The translations under genes were made by a program, and so were the position numbers. Below are positions 24,034-37,954 of a stretch of 64,000 nt of DNA, piece by piece; position 1 is the first letter of the stretch; each line of letters starts with the position of its first letter. The notes below the pieces were generated by a model, which had not been told where the DNA came from, made no database searches, and worked only from the letters and a program-made list of their open reading frames with translations. The stretch comes from Lactifluus volemus. Lineage: Eukaryota > Basidiomycota > Agaricomycetes > Russulales > Russulaceae. Location: positions 1,302,001-1,366,000 of the forward strand of contig WTXI01000006.1 of assembly GCA_022376515.1 (NCBI GenBank). Reading direction: 5' to 3'.

Positions 24034-24258
24034 AATGTAATTTAGCACACCGTATTAGCGAAAAGATGCGAATGATAGTAGTCACGGAACGGCCCGAGCT
24101 CGAACTGTTACGCGGTGCTGCGGCTGTGCCGCCAACTCTTTCCTCAGAGCGTTTATACAGTACTTTTCTATCCTATCTCTCCTTTTACCTCTCTTCCAAA
24201 ACACCCTTTTTTTATCATCGTATCAGGCTGGTCTCGTCATTCCCTTTCTCTAAATAAC

Positions 24259-27200
24259 ATGCCTTCTGGCGCAGTGCGCGCTCGTCGTCCCCCCTCACCA
24301 CCCCCAACCTATAATCAATCTGTTCCAAGATTTCCGCCCAAAGAAGGTCACCTGGACGCTGACGAGCGTCGAGCAGCAGCGTCTCTAGGCTATGGTCCTG
24401 CCCGCAAACCGGGGCGTGCACTTGCTCTTGGTGGATACAACATCACACCTGGCGAGTGGAAGTTGCTTCTCGTTGTTGTATTCATCGCGTCAGCGGTACG
24501 CTTGTTCCGGTTATCGAAACCCGATAGTGTCGTGTACGTATGATCCTCTTGTCGTAAACCCGCGTTCCGGTTTTTTGAGTTGATTTGGCCCTACAACCCC
24601 CACAGATTCGATGAAGTGCATTTTGGCAAGTTCGCCGCAAGGTACATCAAAACGCGATATTTCGTGGACGTTCACCCCCCGTTGGCCAAACTTTTGATCA
24701 CTCTTGCCGCTTTCGTGTCTGGTTTCAATGGCAACTTTGATTTTTCGGAGATTGCAAAGTAAGTGTCTCGCCTATCAAGGACGTCCTTCTGATCGTTCGG
24801 TGCGATACTCCAGGCCATACGAGAATACGCCTTACGTGGCCATGCGAATGGTCCCCGCAGTCCTGGGAATCGGTACCATCCCTCTCGCCTACCTGACTCT
24901 CCGCGGTCTCGACTGCCGCGCAACCACCGCTCTGCTCGCCTCCCTCCTCCTCATCTTCGAGAATGCCCTCGTCACTCAATCACGACATATTCTTCTCGAC
25001 TCTCCCCTCGTCTTCTTTACTGCCCTCACCATATTCCTCTGGACCGGTTTCTGCAACGAAGACAAGCACGAACCCTTCACGGACCGCTGGTGGGCCTGGC
25101 TCACTCTCACAGGTCTATCCCTCGGTGCGGTCGTCAGCAGCAAGTGGGTGGGCCTGTTCACCATCGCGACCGTTGGATTGGGGACTATTCGGCAGCTATG
25201 GACAATGTTGGGTGACTTGCGCGTCCCGCCGAGGTTGTGGATCAAACATTTCTACGCCCGCGCTCTCTGCCTTATCCTCGTTCCGATCCTATTCTATATG
25301 GCTATGTTCGAGATACATTTCTTGATTTTAGAGAATTCCGGTGAAGGAGATGGGTTCATGAGTGCAGAGTTTCAGCATATGTTGGGAGGCCGTGGCATGG
25401 CGGATACGTTTGCAGGTACGCTCAGAATTGTATACACACGGGGTTTCCACCAACCTAGCTTCATAGATGTTGCCATCGGCTCCAAAGTGACTCTCCGCCA
25501 CGTTAACACGCAAGGTGGCTATTTACATTCTCACCCCCATAATTACCCTGGAGGCAGTCAACGTACGCGATCTCAGCGTTGTCATTTTTATTATCTCATC
25601 GATATTTTCAGAGCAGCAAATAACGTTGTATCCTCACATTGATGAAAATAATGACTGGCGTATCATCAACGCGACTCAAGATAACCACCCCGAATTGGAC
25701 TGGTTGCACCTCCCCGAATTAGTCTACATCGAACATGGTTCACGCGTCAAGTTTAGGCACATCAGCACCGAGAAGAACCTACATTCGCACGACTTTCGCC
25801 CACCCGTCTCGGAAGTTGAGTTCCAGAACGAGGTGTCTGCATATGGAATGATCGGCTTTGTTGGCGACATGAACGACGATTGGATTGTGGAAATAGAGAA
25901 AGGTACCAGAAGAGATCCCGTCTCCAATCGTCGTGTGCGCACACTGGGGACCCAGTTCAGACTGAAGCATGCCTTGACCGGATGCTACCTGTTCTCTCAC
26001 AAAGTCAAGCTGCCATCGTGGGCCTATGAACAACAAGAGGTGACGTGCAACAAGAATGCTGTAAAGGCAAACTCATTGTGGATGATCGAGTCAAGCGAAC
26101 ATACCAAGAGTAAGAGCATGGATCAGCCTGATAGGCGTGACTGACACCAGTATACTCACAGCGCCTCCAAATGCACCAAAGGTCAACTACCGTAAGCTGA
26201 ACTTTTTCGACAAGTTTTTCGAGCTACAGGGTGTGATGTGGCAAACAAATGCGGGACTTACGGATCGACATACATTTGACTCGCGCCCTCACTCATGGCC
26301 CAGGCTACTCCGCGGTATTGTGAGTACTCCTACGCCCAAAGTTCTGTGTGAAGAAAACTCACTCACGTTTCGCAGAACTTTTGGGTTAAAGACCATCGCC
26401 AAATTTATCTTATTGGCAACCCGATGATCTGGTGGTTGAGTACAGCCTCCGTAGCTGGCTACGTTGCTGTGAGGGGTTTCCTCATCCTTCGCGCACAGCG
26501 GGGTTATCGGGACTTTGAGAGCAGTGAGGAATTCCTTCTCGTCTCCATGACTTGTATGTCCATCTAATGGTTCAATTGCGTCCCTCAGCCAAAGTCGTCA
26601 AATACGACACGCTATGTGGTTTCCTTTTCATGGGCTGGAGTCTTCATTACCTTCCGTTCTTTCTCATGGGTCGCCAGTTATTCCTCCATCACTATCTCCC
26701 CGCGTTGTATTTCGCGATTCTACTACTTTGTGCCGTCTTCGACTTTTTGACGTCGACGCTCCGTCCGCGTTGGCGTCTCCAGATCGCAGCGGTGCTTGCA
26801 ATCATCGCAATCTGGAATTTTTCGATCTTTAGCCCACTGGTGTATGGGAACATGTGGACAAAACAACAATGTCATGATGCTCAATGGTTGAGGACTTGGG
26901 ACTTCAGTTGGTACGAGATCGCCAAAATTGATCATCTTTGTCACTGACTTGATTATTTTTCAGCGACAGCTTCTATGATGACGTACGCTTTTGCTTTCTT
27001 TTTTCCCTCGCTGATCGCTGATCAGCCTTTCAGTATTTGCAGTATAGAGGTGTCACCTTAAGTACGCCCCAGAAATCTAGTGTCATTGCCCCACCTCTAG
27101 CCACAATTGGCGGCGAACCAGATGGACGCGGCGCAATGGTCGTCGAAGACAACGTTGGTCAGGATCCCGATGTGCCACCGAAAGCAGAAGAAACCGCGGT

Positions 27201-27516
27201 GGACGCAGAGAAAGCCGAACCTGGTCGCGACATTTTCGCCCAACCGCCACAAGTGGATATCATGAGTAAGGAGAAGAAGGTCGTCCCAGCGCCTGCTGAA
27301 AACGACGAACCAAAGGCGATTAGCTCCGTCGGCGTTCAGTCGGATGACGGACCTTCAGAGACGTCGGCAGACCAACCACTCGACGGCGCTTTATCAGGGA
27401 CGGTCATGGAGAATACAGTAGCTAAAGAGAAGCTGATAGTCCAGGGGCCCCCAGAAGCAGAGCAGGCAGAAGCGGACGAAGTACGTCAGGAGTTGTTCCC
27501 TGAAGCGCACGTATGA
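24259..27516 (+). CDS. PMT2: Protein O-mannosyltransferase, PMT2 family
   Basis: Ten exons: 24259-24533, 24606-24758, 24814-25415, 25467-25562, 25612-26109, 26162-26319, 26376-26553, 26589-26910, 26964-26982 and 27034-27516. They give about 927 residues. The enzyme moves mannose from dolichyl-phosphate-mannose to Ser/Thr of secretory proteins at the ER membrane. Seen are FDEVHFGKFAARYIK with the DVHPPLAKLL loop (acidic pair used in catalysis), several hydrophobic helices, and MIR repeats beginning GSKVTLRHVNTQGGYLHSH and recurring as LHSHDFRPP. GDGFMSAEFQ before the first MIR repeat matches the PMT2 branch. An acidic, Pro/Glu-rich tail of about 150 residues after DFSCDSFYDD is longer than in yeast Pmt2 and has no helix, so it is probably a disordered extension. 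Exon 9 has only 19 nt. Confidence 0.93.
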
Positions 27517-27637
27517 ATGCCGCGATAAAATTAGAAGGATGTCCTTAATCATTATATCCCGTCTTGGCTTGTATTACATCCTCTTGCTTAATACCGTAAA
27601 AAGTCCGACTTACTGAATCAGGCAAGTCGCCTTCCCA

Positions 27638-28636
27638 ATGAACACTCTCCTTCGACGCTCGCTACGTCCACCCCTCTTGCGACACCACCCCAGACCACCC
27701 TCACATATATGTGGTCATGTAGCACAAAGGCAATATTCGACCCATAACCCCGACAGCATGAAGGACAAGTCTGCTATTGGAGTACGTCACGCTAATACTC
27801 CCTTGCTCTGCGTTAAAGAATTTACGTGCTGATTGTACTTCATAATGTAGGTGTTTACTCCTAAAGCTGCAGCGCTTTTCGTTCTTGCCGGTACAGGACT
27901 TTATTTCTACTTTCAATGGGAAAAGCAACGGCTCCAAGAACAAAAGCGTGAGTCCGACCCTGGGTGTAGTGTCCGTTTGATTTTGTATTCAATATTCAGA
28001 AACTTTTGGAAAATAGAAAAGGAGATGGAGTCACGCTCCGTCGGACGCGCCCAAGTCGGTGGCCCATTCGAAATGACGACTCATCACGGCAAACCATTCA
28101 CAGAGAAGGATCTACTCGGAAAATGGAGTCTCATCTACTTTGGGTTCACAAACTGTCCTGATATATGCCCGGAAGAGTTGGACAAGATGAGTGCCGCTGT
28201 GACGGAGCTTGGTACGTAGTATCAAATAAAAAAAAGCCCTGTATGGCACTGAGTTTCCCCCCCCCTCCCATTCGCAGATAAAATATTTGGTCCCATCGTC
28301 CAGCCAATTTTCATATCGGTCGATCCCGCACGCGACACGTTCCCACTGATGGCCCGTTATGTATCCGACTTTCATCCGCGTCTTATCGGACTAGCAGGAG
28401 ACTACGCGACGACCAAGGCAACGTGCAAGGCGTACCGAGTATATTTCTCGACGCCACCAGGTACCAAACCAGGCGACGACTACCTCGTCGACCACTCTAT
28501 CTTTTTTTACTTCATGGATCCCGAAGGTAACTTTGTCGAGGCTTTTGGAAAGTCTAGTACGGAGACGGACGTTATCGAAAGAGTCAAACGAGAGATTGAG
28601 GAGTGGGCGAAGACTGAAAAGAGACCCGTAGCTTGA
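27638..28636 (+). CDS. SCO1: SCO1-type copper chaperone for cytochrome c oxidase
   Basis: Four exons, 27638-27781, 27851-27947, 28017-28211 and 28278-28636, give 264 residues. The protein sits in the mitochondrial inner membrane and delivers copper to the CuA site of Cox2. The N terminus is an Arg-rich, acid-poor presequence ending near RQYST. One membrane helix ([17 protein letters not shown]) follows, then the thioredoxin-like domain with [20 protein letters not shown]. That segment contains the CxxxC copper motif, and the copper-binding His is in YLVDHSIFF. All three ligands are present, so it should be active. It converges with NDUFB7, leaving 161 bp between stop codons. Confidence 0.96.
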
Positions 28637-28797
28637 CGGCCTAAGTTTATGGAGAGAGCTCACACTTTTATGGGGGTTTTTTTTTTGCACTATCATTTGT
28701 TATCACCATCATCACCGCTCCGTAATGATTATCATTATCTTCTCCTGGGGTCAGGAAGTACATCGGAGTTTGTGACAGTCGAAGCAGGGTGTCTATT

Positions 28798-29266
28798 TTA
28801 TGAGTCGGCAGCAGCCTCTCTCTCCCGGAGTTTCTGCTTGGAAAGCGCCTTCATCCTGCGAATGTAACTGTACACCGGATGCGTTTAAAAAGTTCAGCTC
28901 AAAAAAGTAGAGAAAAGACATACTCGTCATACTGACACCTGACATCGTTGTCAGAAAAAGTAAACCAACGGGCGTCAACCAGAAAAAAACAACGAAAAAA
29001 ACGAACGCACTTCTCATAAGCGTGTCTTTCATTCTCGCACTCCCATGGCAGATAATAGTTTTCCTTGCGACAAACGTTCAACGGCAGCAGTAGGCTAGTT
29101 AACCAACACGTAGTAGGTTCACGAGTGACCCAACCATGGGGATTAGAGAACAGTGCACACACGCGTGGACGGGAAAAGAAGATACATACGCAGAGCACTG
29201 GTCTCGCCATGCGATTGGGACCCTGTGAGCCTTGAGCTCTTCTTGTGAGGCTGTGGTAGAGGACAT
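28798..29266 (-). CDS. NDUFB7: NADH:ubiquinone oxidoreductase subunit NDUFB7 (B18)
   Basis: Exons run 29266-29190, 29094-29011, 28938-28924 (only 15 nt) and 28867-28798, for 81 residues. This is an accessory subunit of respiratory complex I on the intermembrane-space side, imported through Mia40. The twin CX9C motif is exact: C-SALLLPLNV-C and C-ENERHAYEK-C. It is preceded by RVPIAWRDQ and followed by QYDDYIRRMKALSKQKLRER, all typical of B18. The 15-nt exon was placed because it restores QYDDY and keeps the phase. Longer open frames over this stretch are read-through of introns. The short C terminus is normal for fungal members. Confidence 0.9.
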
Positions 29267-29788
29267 GACTGAGACGGTAAGGCACTCGGTTTGGGCTCTC
29301 CGCGTTGACACTACTTTCTCACTGGCCGGTAGTACTCGGGCCGGAAGAACCTGCAGAGCTTGAGGATGCTCGTATTCACTTGTCTTTGACTCGGTGGGTA
29401 GCACGGTTGGCCCCGTTGGATCTCTGAACTTAGGAGTGAAATTCGTGTACGGCGTTTCAGATTCAAGCCGCTGTGGAGAGACTACACTATGCCTATGAAC
29501 AACTTCATGTGGACCGTAAGCGCTTATTGAATTTCTACTGATCAATTGACAAAAGTCCGATGTTGGATGAGCGGCGAATGGAACAATCTGTGAAGGACCC
29601 TCACGCCGGGAATACAGTAGTCCGCCATGGAACACTTCATAAGATCTTTTATCAGCCTGTAATACTTCTTTTTACACCACTAGGCAGAAGGAACTACGTA
29701 GGTATGGTAAGGAAACGTCAACAGAGCTCGTAGTGAAGCACGTAAGCCAAAGATACTCCCGCGGAAATGTCCACCCACGTCCGATTGC
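29267..29788. other. Spacer between NDUFB7 and the actin 3' end
   Basis: No gene is recognised. The stretch lies upstream of NDUFB7 and downstream of actin, so it should hold the NDUFB7 promoter and the actin 3' untranslated region. The open frame that crosses it continues into NDUFB7 exon 1 and is not supported as a separate gene. Confidence 0.5.
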
Positions 29789-31291
<1,503 letters not shown>

Positions 31292-31400
31292 GTTTGACGA
31301 TAGTTGAGTAGAAAAAGAGGTTGCTGTAGGAGAGGGAGAAGGAAATGATGAGGAAGTTGAAAGAAAAAGACTTAGGGTTTTTCTTTTTTGAAGCTCAAGC
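31292..31400 (-). promoter_or_regulatory. Pyrimidine-rich actin leader and proximal promoter
   Basis: On the minus strand the 100 bases before the actin ATG are strongly C/T-rich (tctttttctttcaacttcc, then ccttctccctctcctacag). CT-rich leaders are common before highly expressed fungal genes. The ctcctacag could also be the acceptor of a leader intron. Confidence 0.45.
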
Positions 31401-33121
31401 TCTTAATTGATCCCCGCCCGGTCCGGCTGCTCACCCGGCTGCGCAACCCAAATTAGGTTCAACGCCGAGCCAGCGACCTCCGGTGTCACCGAACTGCGCT
31501 TCTTGGCAACTGTCATAGCTTACTGTACTTCTTGCTTTCACCCACTGTTGTGCCTCCGAAGCGAGAACAACTGCGCGTCCTGCCCTCTTTTCTGCTCAAT
31601 TATTTGATAATTTGACTCGGTCAAACTGATACCGGGGGGGGCATCAAAGCCATGCTGCACCGCCTGCGTTCCTCGAATCGGAATTCTTCATTCCGTGAAG
31701 CTGTAGCCCCCCCCCGAGTCAGCCCTCGCTGTCTTATCACCTACGTCATGGGTGACGAAGCAAGACTAAATATTAATGTCACCACGTTAGCCGGGGAAGG
31801 GGCGTTCGACTCGCGAGAGTGGTGTGATCTACCTGCGAGAGGTTCATGCTCTCACGAAGCGTAGGACGGAATTGCGTGTTTTACCCATCAACGCGGTTAG
31901 TTGTCGACACCTTGATCCTTTCATCCTCAATCTTTGGGCGGCTAGCTGATAGAGATGGCTTGTATATCCTGACGTTCTCCCTTCAGCTGTCAGTGGATAT
32001 CGTTCCGTAGTTGAATAAATCACTTTGGGACCAGAGGGACTCTCCAATGGCTGGCGTCTCTTCGTGAAGCCAGAAGGATAAGTATCATTGGGGCCCCTTG
32101 GTTTCTGCGAAACAAGAGAGAAAGATTGCGATGTTTAAACCTTTTGAACTACCTGCCAAATGCATCATAGCGCATAGCCTAGTACAGGCGCCGGCCATAT
32201 AAAGACGAAAACCGCACAGCGTGGAGCTGGTTCTGAGTGTACCAACTTGAACGCGGAGATGAAGACACGTCACAGTAGCAGATGCCCAATACGTCCCTTT
32301 CAATTAATAAATTTCCAAAGTTTCTGCACTCGCAAAGTTTCTGTGTTTATCACAAAAATGCGTCGCTTTTGGAGGCATGGGAAAAAGAACCACGGCACCC
32401 AGGATTCCCGCGTGGTCCCCCACCGTGGTACTAACTGAGCGGCACTCTGGTTAACTGCGCAGATCGGACGGGATGCGGTATTTTCAGAGTCCTATGGCCG
32501 TGGATGTCATATTGTTGATTCAAACGGTATATATACAGGTCTCGAACTTCCCTCAAACCAATACCGGCGCTGTGCTACTGCCCGCAAGACTGCCAGTGCA
32601 ACACGCGCGTCAACATCACATCGCCTACACGGTACGCCCCGTACACTATGATCCATACTGACATAACTGTGTGGCATTTCGGTCGGTGTGGTAAAAGCAT
32701 TGGAAATTGATGGCGTATTGAGTCTCCCTAGCACGAGCTCACAAACGTGGGACCACAAGCGTGAAGAGCCTCAAATCTACGATGGCCTCATCACACAGGC
32801 CTCAGACACCAGGCTCGGGTCGGCCAGTTGTTTCGAACCTACTACAACCGACACAAGGATAGGAACTGAAGCTGTAAATTCAAAATCGCGACACCCACTG
32901 CTGGTGGCCAGCGCCCACAAAGAATATTCTAAACAGATATCTATTCAGGACAAGAACAATACTGTAGCATAACTCAGCACTGGCAAACGCGAAGCAGCGT
33001 CCAAAATGTAAATTTTAGTAGGTGTTTCAGGATTCTTCCTTTGAAAAGTCCCCCCCCCCCCCCCCCAGCGTGCGCCGATACCACTGGCACTACTGATAAG
33101 GAATATTGATTGTGGAAACGG
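31401..33121. other. Spacer upstream of actin
   Basis: No gene is recognised. It contains homopolymer runs, the longest being about 16 C near 33050-33066, just beyond the stop codon of the zinc-finger gene that follows. Confidence 0.45.
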
Positions 33122-34159
33122 CTATTCTGGAGCAGCGGCCCTGGCGGTGTGTCTGTTACTGCTGAAGGAGCCTCGTAGCCTCTTGAGAAAGCGGATTGTA
33201 TTTTTCTGACCTCGTAAATGGCTAATCTCTCCCTCAATTGCTTCGGTGAACAGCCCTCTGTGAAAGGCTATTAGATGTTTCCTGATCTTCTCTGGACGGG
33301 TCCACTTTATACGACAGAAGGGACACTCTTGTGGCAGTTGGTGCTTGTCTCGGATGTGGCGTTTGAGGTCTTGTGCTCTTCCATATTTTTTGTCACGACA
33401 GGCACCGCAATGCCACTCCGGAGAAGCCCTACCAAGGTACGGCGCACCCTGTGGGCTTCTTGTTGATGGAGGACATCCACTGTCTATCCGTTCCAGAGCC
33501 TCAGAAGCTTGGTCATCACGGCATTGGAAAGGCGATATTGATATTGGGTGAGGGCCCGTGCCTGAGGTACCTTCCGAACGCCGCCGCGATGACTGACCTT
33601 GTGACACAACCAGGGTTGGGTCTGGGTCTGGGTCTGGGTCGCAGGGATTTGAAAGCTGTACATTTCGCCATTGAGTTGACGGCGAGCTGGTCCTCCATTC
33701 AGAAGGCTTGTCCCTGCCATGGTGCGGATCGTCGTGCCGTGCGGCGATGTCCTACAGTAGGCGCCCCAATGTCAGGGATGTCGATTGCGCAATCAGGACT
33801 CGAATTTGCTCCCTCACCTGAGCTGCTGGAGCGTCAATCGCACAAATCGGGTCATTTGAGAATTGGGTGAACCCATTTCGGATGCTGTGATTGGGACCGC
33901 CGGGCGCGAAGGCCATCAGGAGACCCGCTTCTGGGAGGAGCTCTTCCAAAAGCATGGATGGCCCAGGTGCTGAGTTTTCTACCCTCGGAAACCACAGTGA
34001 CTCTCCATGGGGCCACTTCGTGTTCGTGTCTTGGATACCAGAAAATACTATCTGGGCGGGCTGTTGGATATGTAATTGGGTATGTATTAGTGACCGCTTG
34101 AACAACTTTCTACCCAAAGTTTTACCAGGACGTGCGGCCGGGCATGATGAGCCCACCAT
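33122..34159 (-). CDS. C2H2 zinc-finger protein, paralogue A
   Basis: Two exons, 34159-33818 and 33751-33122, give 323 residues in phase. The C-terminal half has paired Cys/His fingers: HCGACRDKKYGRAQDLKRHI followed by CPFCRIKWTRPEKIRKHLIAFH. This KYGRAQxLKRH...CPFCxxKWTRP signature is shared by a large set of agaric proteins of unknown role, probably DNA- or RNA-binding. Between the exon join and the fingers a (gggtct)n run encodes DPDPDPDP. The N-terminal exon has a short basic stretch (RPGKTLGRKLFKRS) and otherwise no known domain. A paralogue with the same two-exon plan lies about 3 kb upstream on the same strand. Confidence 0.75.
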
Positions 34160-37104
34160 GCTAAGCTTTGAAGATTAGAACCATTGCTCTTCTGTGTTCC
34201 TAGACTTGTGATTAAAGATGGGCTAAACTGCGATGTACATGAATGACCTACCGAATCCCTCTGGACGGTCCAAGTCTTGGAAGTCTTGATTTCCCATAGT
34301 CATGCTTCTTTTAAACGGAACAACCCGATATCTGGACCTCACGGACTCTGGGTGAGGACTTCGGGAGATATATAGGTAGGCCTGTGTAGGGGAACGTATA
34401 CACGATACCAGAGCCACTACCGCAAGGGAAAGGGAAGAGGGACTTCAAGTTGCTTTGAGTCGTAGTTCGCGACTTCACATGAGATCGACATTTATAACCA
34501 CCCAGCATATCAATCCTCTACATGCAGACTAGGTCCGTCCTTGGAACGTCTGGATTTAAATTTTCGGTAAATCTAAAAGTAACACCGTCTTTGGTCTTAC
34601 CGGCGGTGATAGTAACGGTAACGTGAGTCGTTTAGCGGTGAGCGTCAACAAGCTCCTCCCTTGCTACGCTTTATCTCCCGTCCATTGTATTAATTTTTTT
34701 TTCCCCTTACCACAGAGGAAACCCAGGATACGGGTACGCTTTATTAGGTTACAGGTTATAACACACCACCTCATCCACAACCCAGGGCAGACCAATCATG
34801 TATCCAGGCGCAGGCGATCGAACGTGCCTCAAACTATTCAATTGAATTAGCGATGAAATTCACAGTGCTAGCGTCGTAAGAACGGGCCCTTCAATACAGT
34901 AGTGCGATTCTCAAACAAGACTGGATGAATCTTTGATTTAGAACTGATCGTTCTCAAGCTCATTCTTTGGAGGTCATCACCGTGCATGTTGGCAGGCGTG
35001 TTCACGACTGAGAAAGCTGGGACTGTCAAGAAAAAACGCATAGATGGTTCATAGTCCACCCGAGAAGTACGGGAATTCACCCGATGGATATGTGAACTTC
35101 CTGGGAGACCTGTATTTGGGTTACCAATTAGGTTGGCCCAGATGCCAAGGCCCCCTGACATATCCCGCCGGTCAACGCCTCCCACGCTGGAAAATTTGGA
35201 AGTTTGGCTGAATGTAGAACAATTGGCGCTATATAATCAACGTAGAGGTGCCTCAGGCATCGCCTTTCAGAGAAAGCGCATTTCGATAACGGAACTAACC
35301 CTAAAATGTCTATGTGGGTTGACCCAGGCCTAGAACATATCGGCTGTCTTGTCGATCTCGCATGGACACGATATGAAGGAGGCAGTAAGCGGGGTCATGT
35401 ATATGCATTATTGTTGTTGAGGGTCCACGAAAGCGGAATTTGACGTGGCCGTTAATGTTCTATAAGGCAACGAGTCTAAAAATTGAACCGTCAGTGACGC
35501 TCACCCGTTGTAATCCCCGCACTGGATATTCATTACAATCGGTCCGTGAGTCTTCACCCACTGACCGGTAGGGAGGAATTCTGATTTGTGCCCATGAGAG
35601 GAGGCGGAAAGGTGGCTGCACCGCCACGCGCCAATTTGTTGCAGGGTTGGGAATGTTGATAGGCGTCCCGACGTACCAAAAGGTGGCGATACCCAGCTAT
35701 TTTCAAAACAAGCTAGACAGCCAGCACAGTAGCCCGGAGAAATGCGGAAGCCATTATTGGGGACTCTATGCGGAGCACAGGTATGCAGGGACTCACATTA
35801 CAAATAGCCTAACAAGCTGAAGGAAATGTATAAAAAAAGTATGACCATACCGCATTTGTCGCTTGTTGTGCTTTCCAGGACAGAAATAATACCCCCTTCA
35901 TTTACGGTTTTATCCCCACAGTATAAAATGATGTCGGTCGCACGCTGGCTGTGCTCTCACCTCATGTCTGGACCTGGGTGTTGTAGCCTTATATCGGATT
36001 TTCAGCTCAAGTAGCTGCAAAAAAAAATTGAAATAAGCGACCCAGGGTCGGAACACGTTGTCGATAGGCGCCGTGAGGAACACACCATGAAGTGGAGTGG
36101 CATTTTGTTAGTAGTTATGCTTTGCTGCTCCTTTAGCACTTGCGGCAGGGCTTCGAAAGAGGCTGTTGCACTACGTTCGACTGGAGTCTGTGTCTGCAAA
36201 GCAAACAGGCCCTTTTGTGGCCAGGGACCTGGAAAAAAACATGAGGACGTGGCATGAGCACCATGCTTCGCTGTCGAGGATTCCATAACAATCACCTCCG
36301 TCGAACACCACGGCAAGGTTCAAGATTCAATATGCATGGCTTAAGGGAGCTGGCTCCGAGCCGCAACAAGGTGGTTCCACGAGTCACTTCCTTTCAGTAG
36401 GTTGAACTGGAAGTCAGGCGGAGGTGTGTGTTCATAATCGGTTCTGCCGCGTCAACTTGACGATGCAGAACCAATTATGAATAAACACAGAATACAGTGC
36501 TGATGGAGCGGCCCGGAACTCGAACTTAAAGGCAAGGGCTGGGGAATGTGAGCAAGAGAAAATGCATAAAAAGCAGCCGTCTCTGTATTTCCATTTTCCA
36601 GGACAAGTAGTCCAATAGCTGAGAGGGCCGCAAGAAGGACGGATGGAGCCGGGGCCCGGCATTTAATTTGTTTGCCACTGGCACTCCAGGTACAGCACGT
36701 GTTACGATTTGATTGGGATTTGGGGTCGTAGTCACGGTAAGGAGGCGCAAAAGAATCCCGCAAACCCCCTCCTACATCCCACCTCTCTTGTTCAAGGGCT
36801 GGGAGTGCAACTGGTCACACAAGTAAAATGCCATATGACGCCCTCTGCCTCTACAGTACATGGGACAATTCAAGCCGAAGCTGATCCTGACAAGAACAAC
36901 ATGTAAAGTTATGAAGCACATTCTACAACTCTAGCAACCCTTCTGATTCTTCTCGATACTACTTGTGACGCCTTTTCCCCTTAAAACCCCTTGTTCTTGC
37001 CTCTACTGACTCGAATGATTTCGAGGTGTCGACTCGGAGGGTAGAAACGCTCGCGTTACGTGGACCGTCGGCCTGAGCACCGAGCACATCATTCCTTGGG
37101 AGCT
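34160..37104. other. Spacer between the two zinc-finger paralogues
   Basis: No gene with family support is seen, although several frames of 60-105 codons occur on the minus strand. It holds the promoter of paralogue A (a purine-rich cgcaagggaaaggga near 34420, which recurs upstream of paralogue B) and a hairpin at 36427-36489. Confidence 0.4.
36427..36489. repeat. Imperfect inverted repeat (hairpin)
   Basis: TGTGTTCATAATCGGTTCTGC at 36427-36447 pairs with GCAGAACCAATTATGAATAAACACA (36465-36489) read in reverse, with one base change and a 4-nt difference. The loop contains its own small palindrome gtcaacttgac. Origin and function are unknown. Confidence 0.75.
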
Positions 37105-37954
37105 TCAGACTTGACTTGGAACCCCACGATTCGCTATAAAGGACATTGTATCATTACGTCCTCGTATCTGACGAATTTTCTGCCGCTCTTCCTTGCTAAA
37201 CCGATCTTTATGGACTTTTTCCAGATGTGCCCTGACGTTTCGGGGGCGAGTCCACTTGAAATGGCAGAATGGACAGTTTTCTGGGGGTTGGTGTTTGTCG
37301 TTAATGTGCCTTTTGAGTTCTTGAGCTCGTCCATATTTTCTATGACAATGTGCACAGCAGTGCCGCACCCGGCGGGAATCACTGCTATATTGCACGGGGG
37401 AACTTTGTGCGCTCTCTGTTTGTGGAATCGGTTCACTTCTCACATGTTCAAGAGCCTCGGAAATTTGGTCCCGGTGGATGCCTGTCACCGAAGTACCTTT
37501 TGAACGCCAACATGATGGTACCTCATGAGACACTTGGTAATCACGACAGGTCAGGCTTGTCCTATGGGGGCGTAGCTGGTCATTACGCAATTGGGAAGTT
37601 GACGACACAGCCGTCTTCCGAGAATGGTGTTCTCTGGTGAGCTGCTGGTCATCCTCTGGAGCGGTGATACACTATGTTCATCAATGTCAAGATAGATAAT
37701 TACCTTCTCTCAACCTGATCACGCACCTGTTCTGATTGAGAACCAGAGCCATTCTCAGGAATCTGGACATCCAAGCATGCCCAAAACGCATCCCAAAAGT
37801 TCCGGTCAAAGTTGGGTGTCAACAGAGGACTGGATTCCAGAAAGCCGACAGCTATCTGTGTGGGCCACATAGTAGGGTATATCAGTTGCAATTGCGATTT
37901 ATCCGTTATCAATTGCTTACCGGGCCGTAATGTTGGGGAAGATGGGGGTGCCAT
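37105..37954 (-). CDS. C2H2 zinc-finger protein, paralogue B
   Basis: Exons 37954-37727 and 37671-37105 join in phase 0 to give 264 residues. The fingers read CAHCHRKYGRAQELKRHI and CPFCHFKWTRPRNVRAHLEKVH, and the tail carries KIRQIRGRNDTMSFI, matching paralogue A (HLRGQKNTIRFL). The first exon starts MAPPSSPTLRPGKQL and aligns with exon 1 of paralogue A (RPGK, then LHIQQPAQI against IYPTMWPTQI). The two exon borders are equivalent, so the pair arose by tandem duplication. The linker between exon join and fingers is much less conserved than the fingers. No catalytic domain is visible. Confidence 0.75.

Noticed and set aside
29099..29635. 178-codon minus-strand frame
   Set aside because: It reads through NDUFB7 exon 1 and its first intron. 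The spliced NDUFB7 model with the exact twin CX9C motif explains the sequence better.
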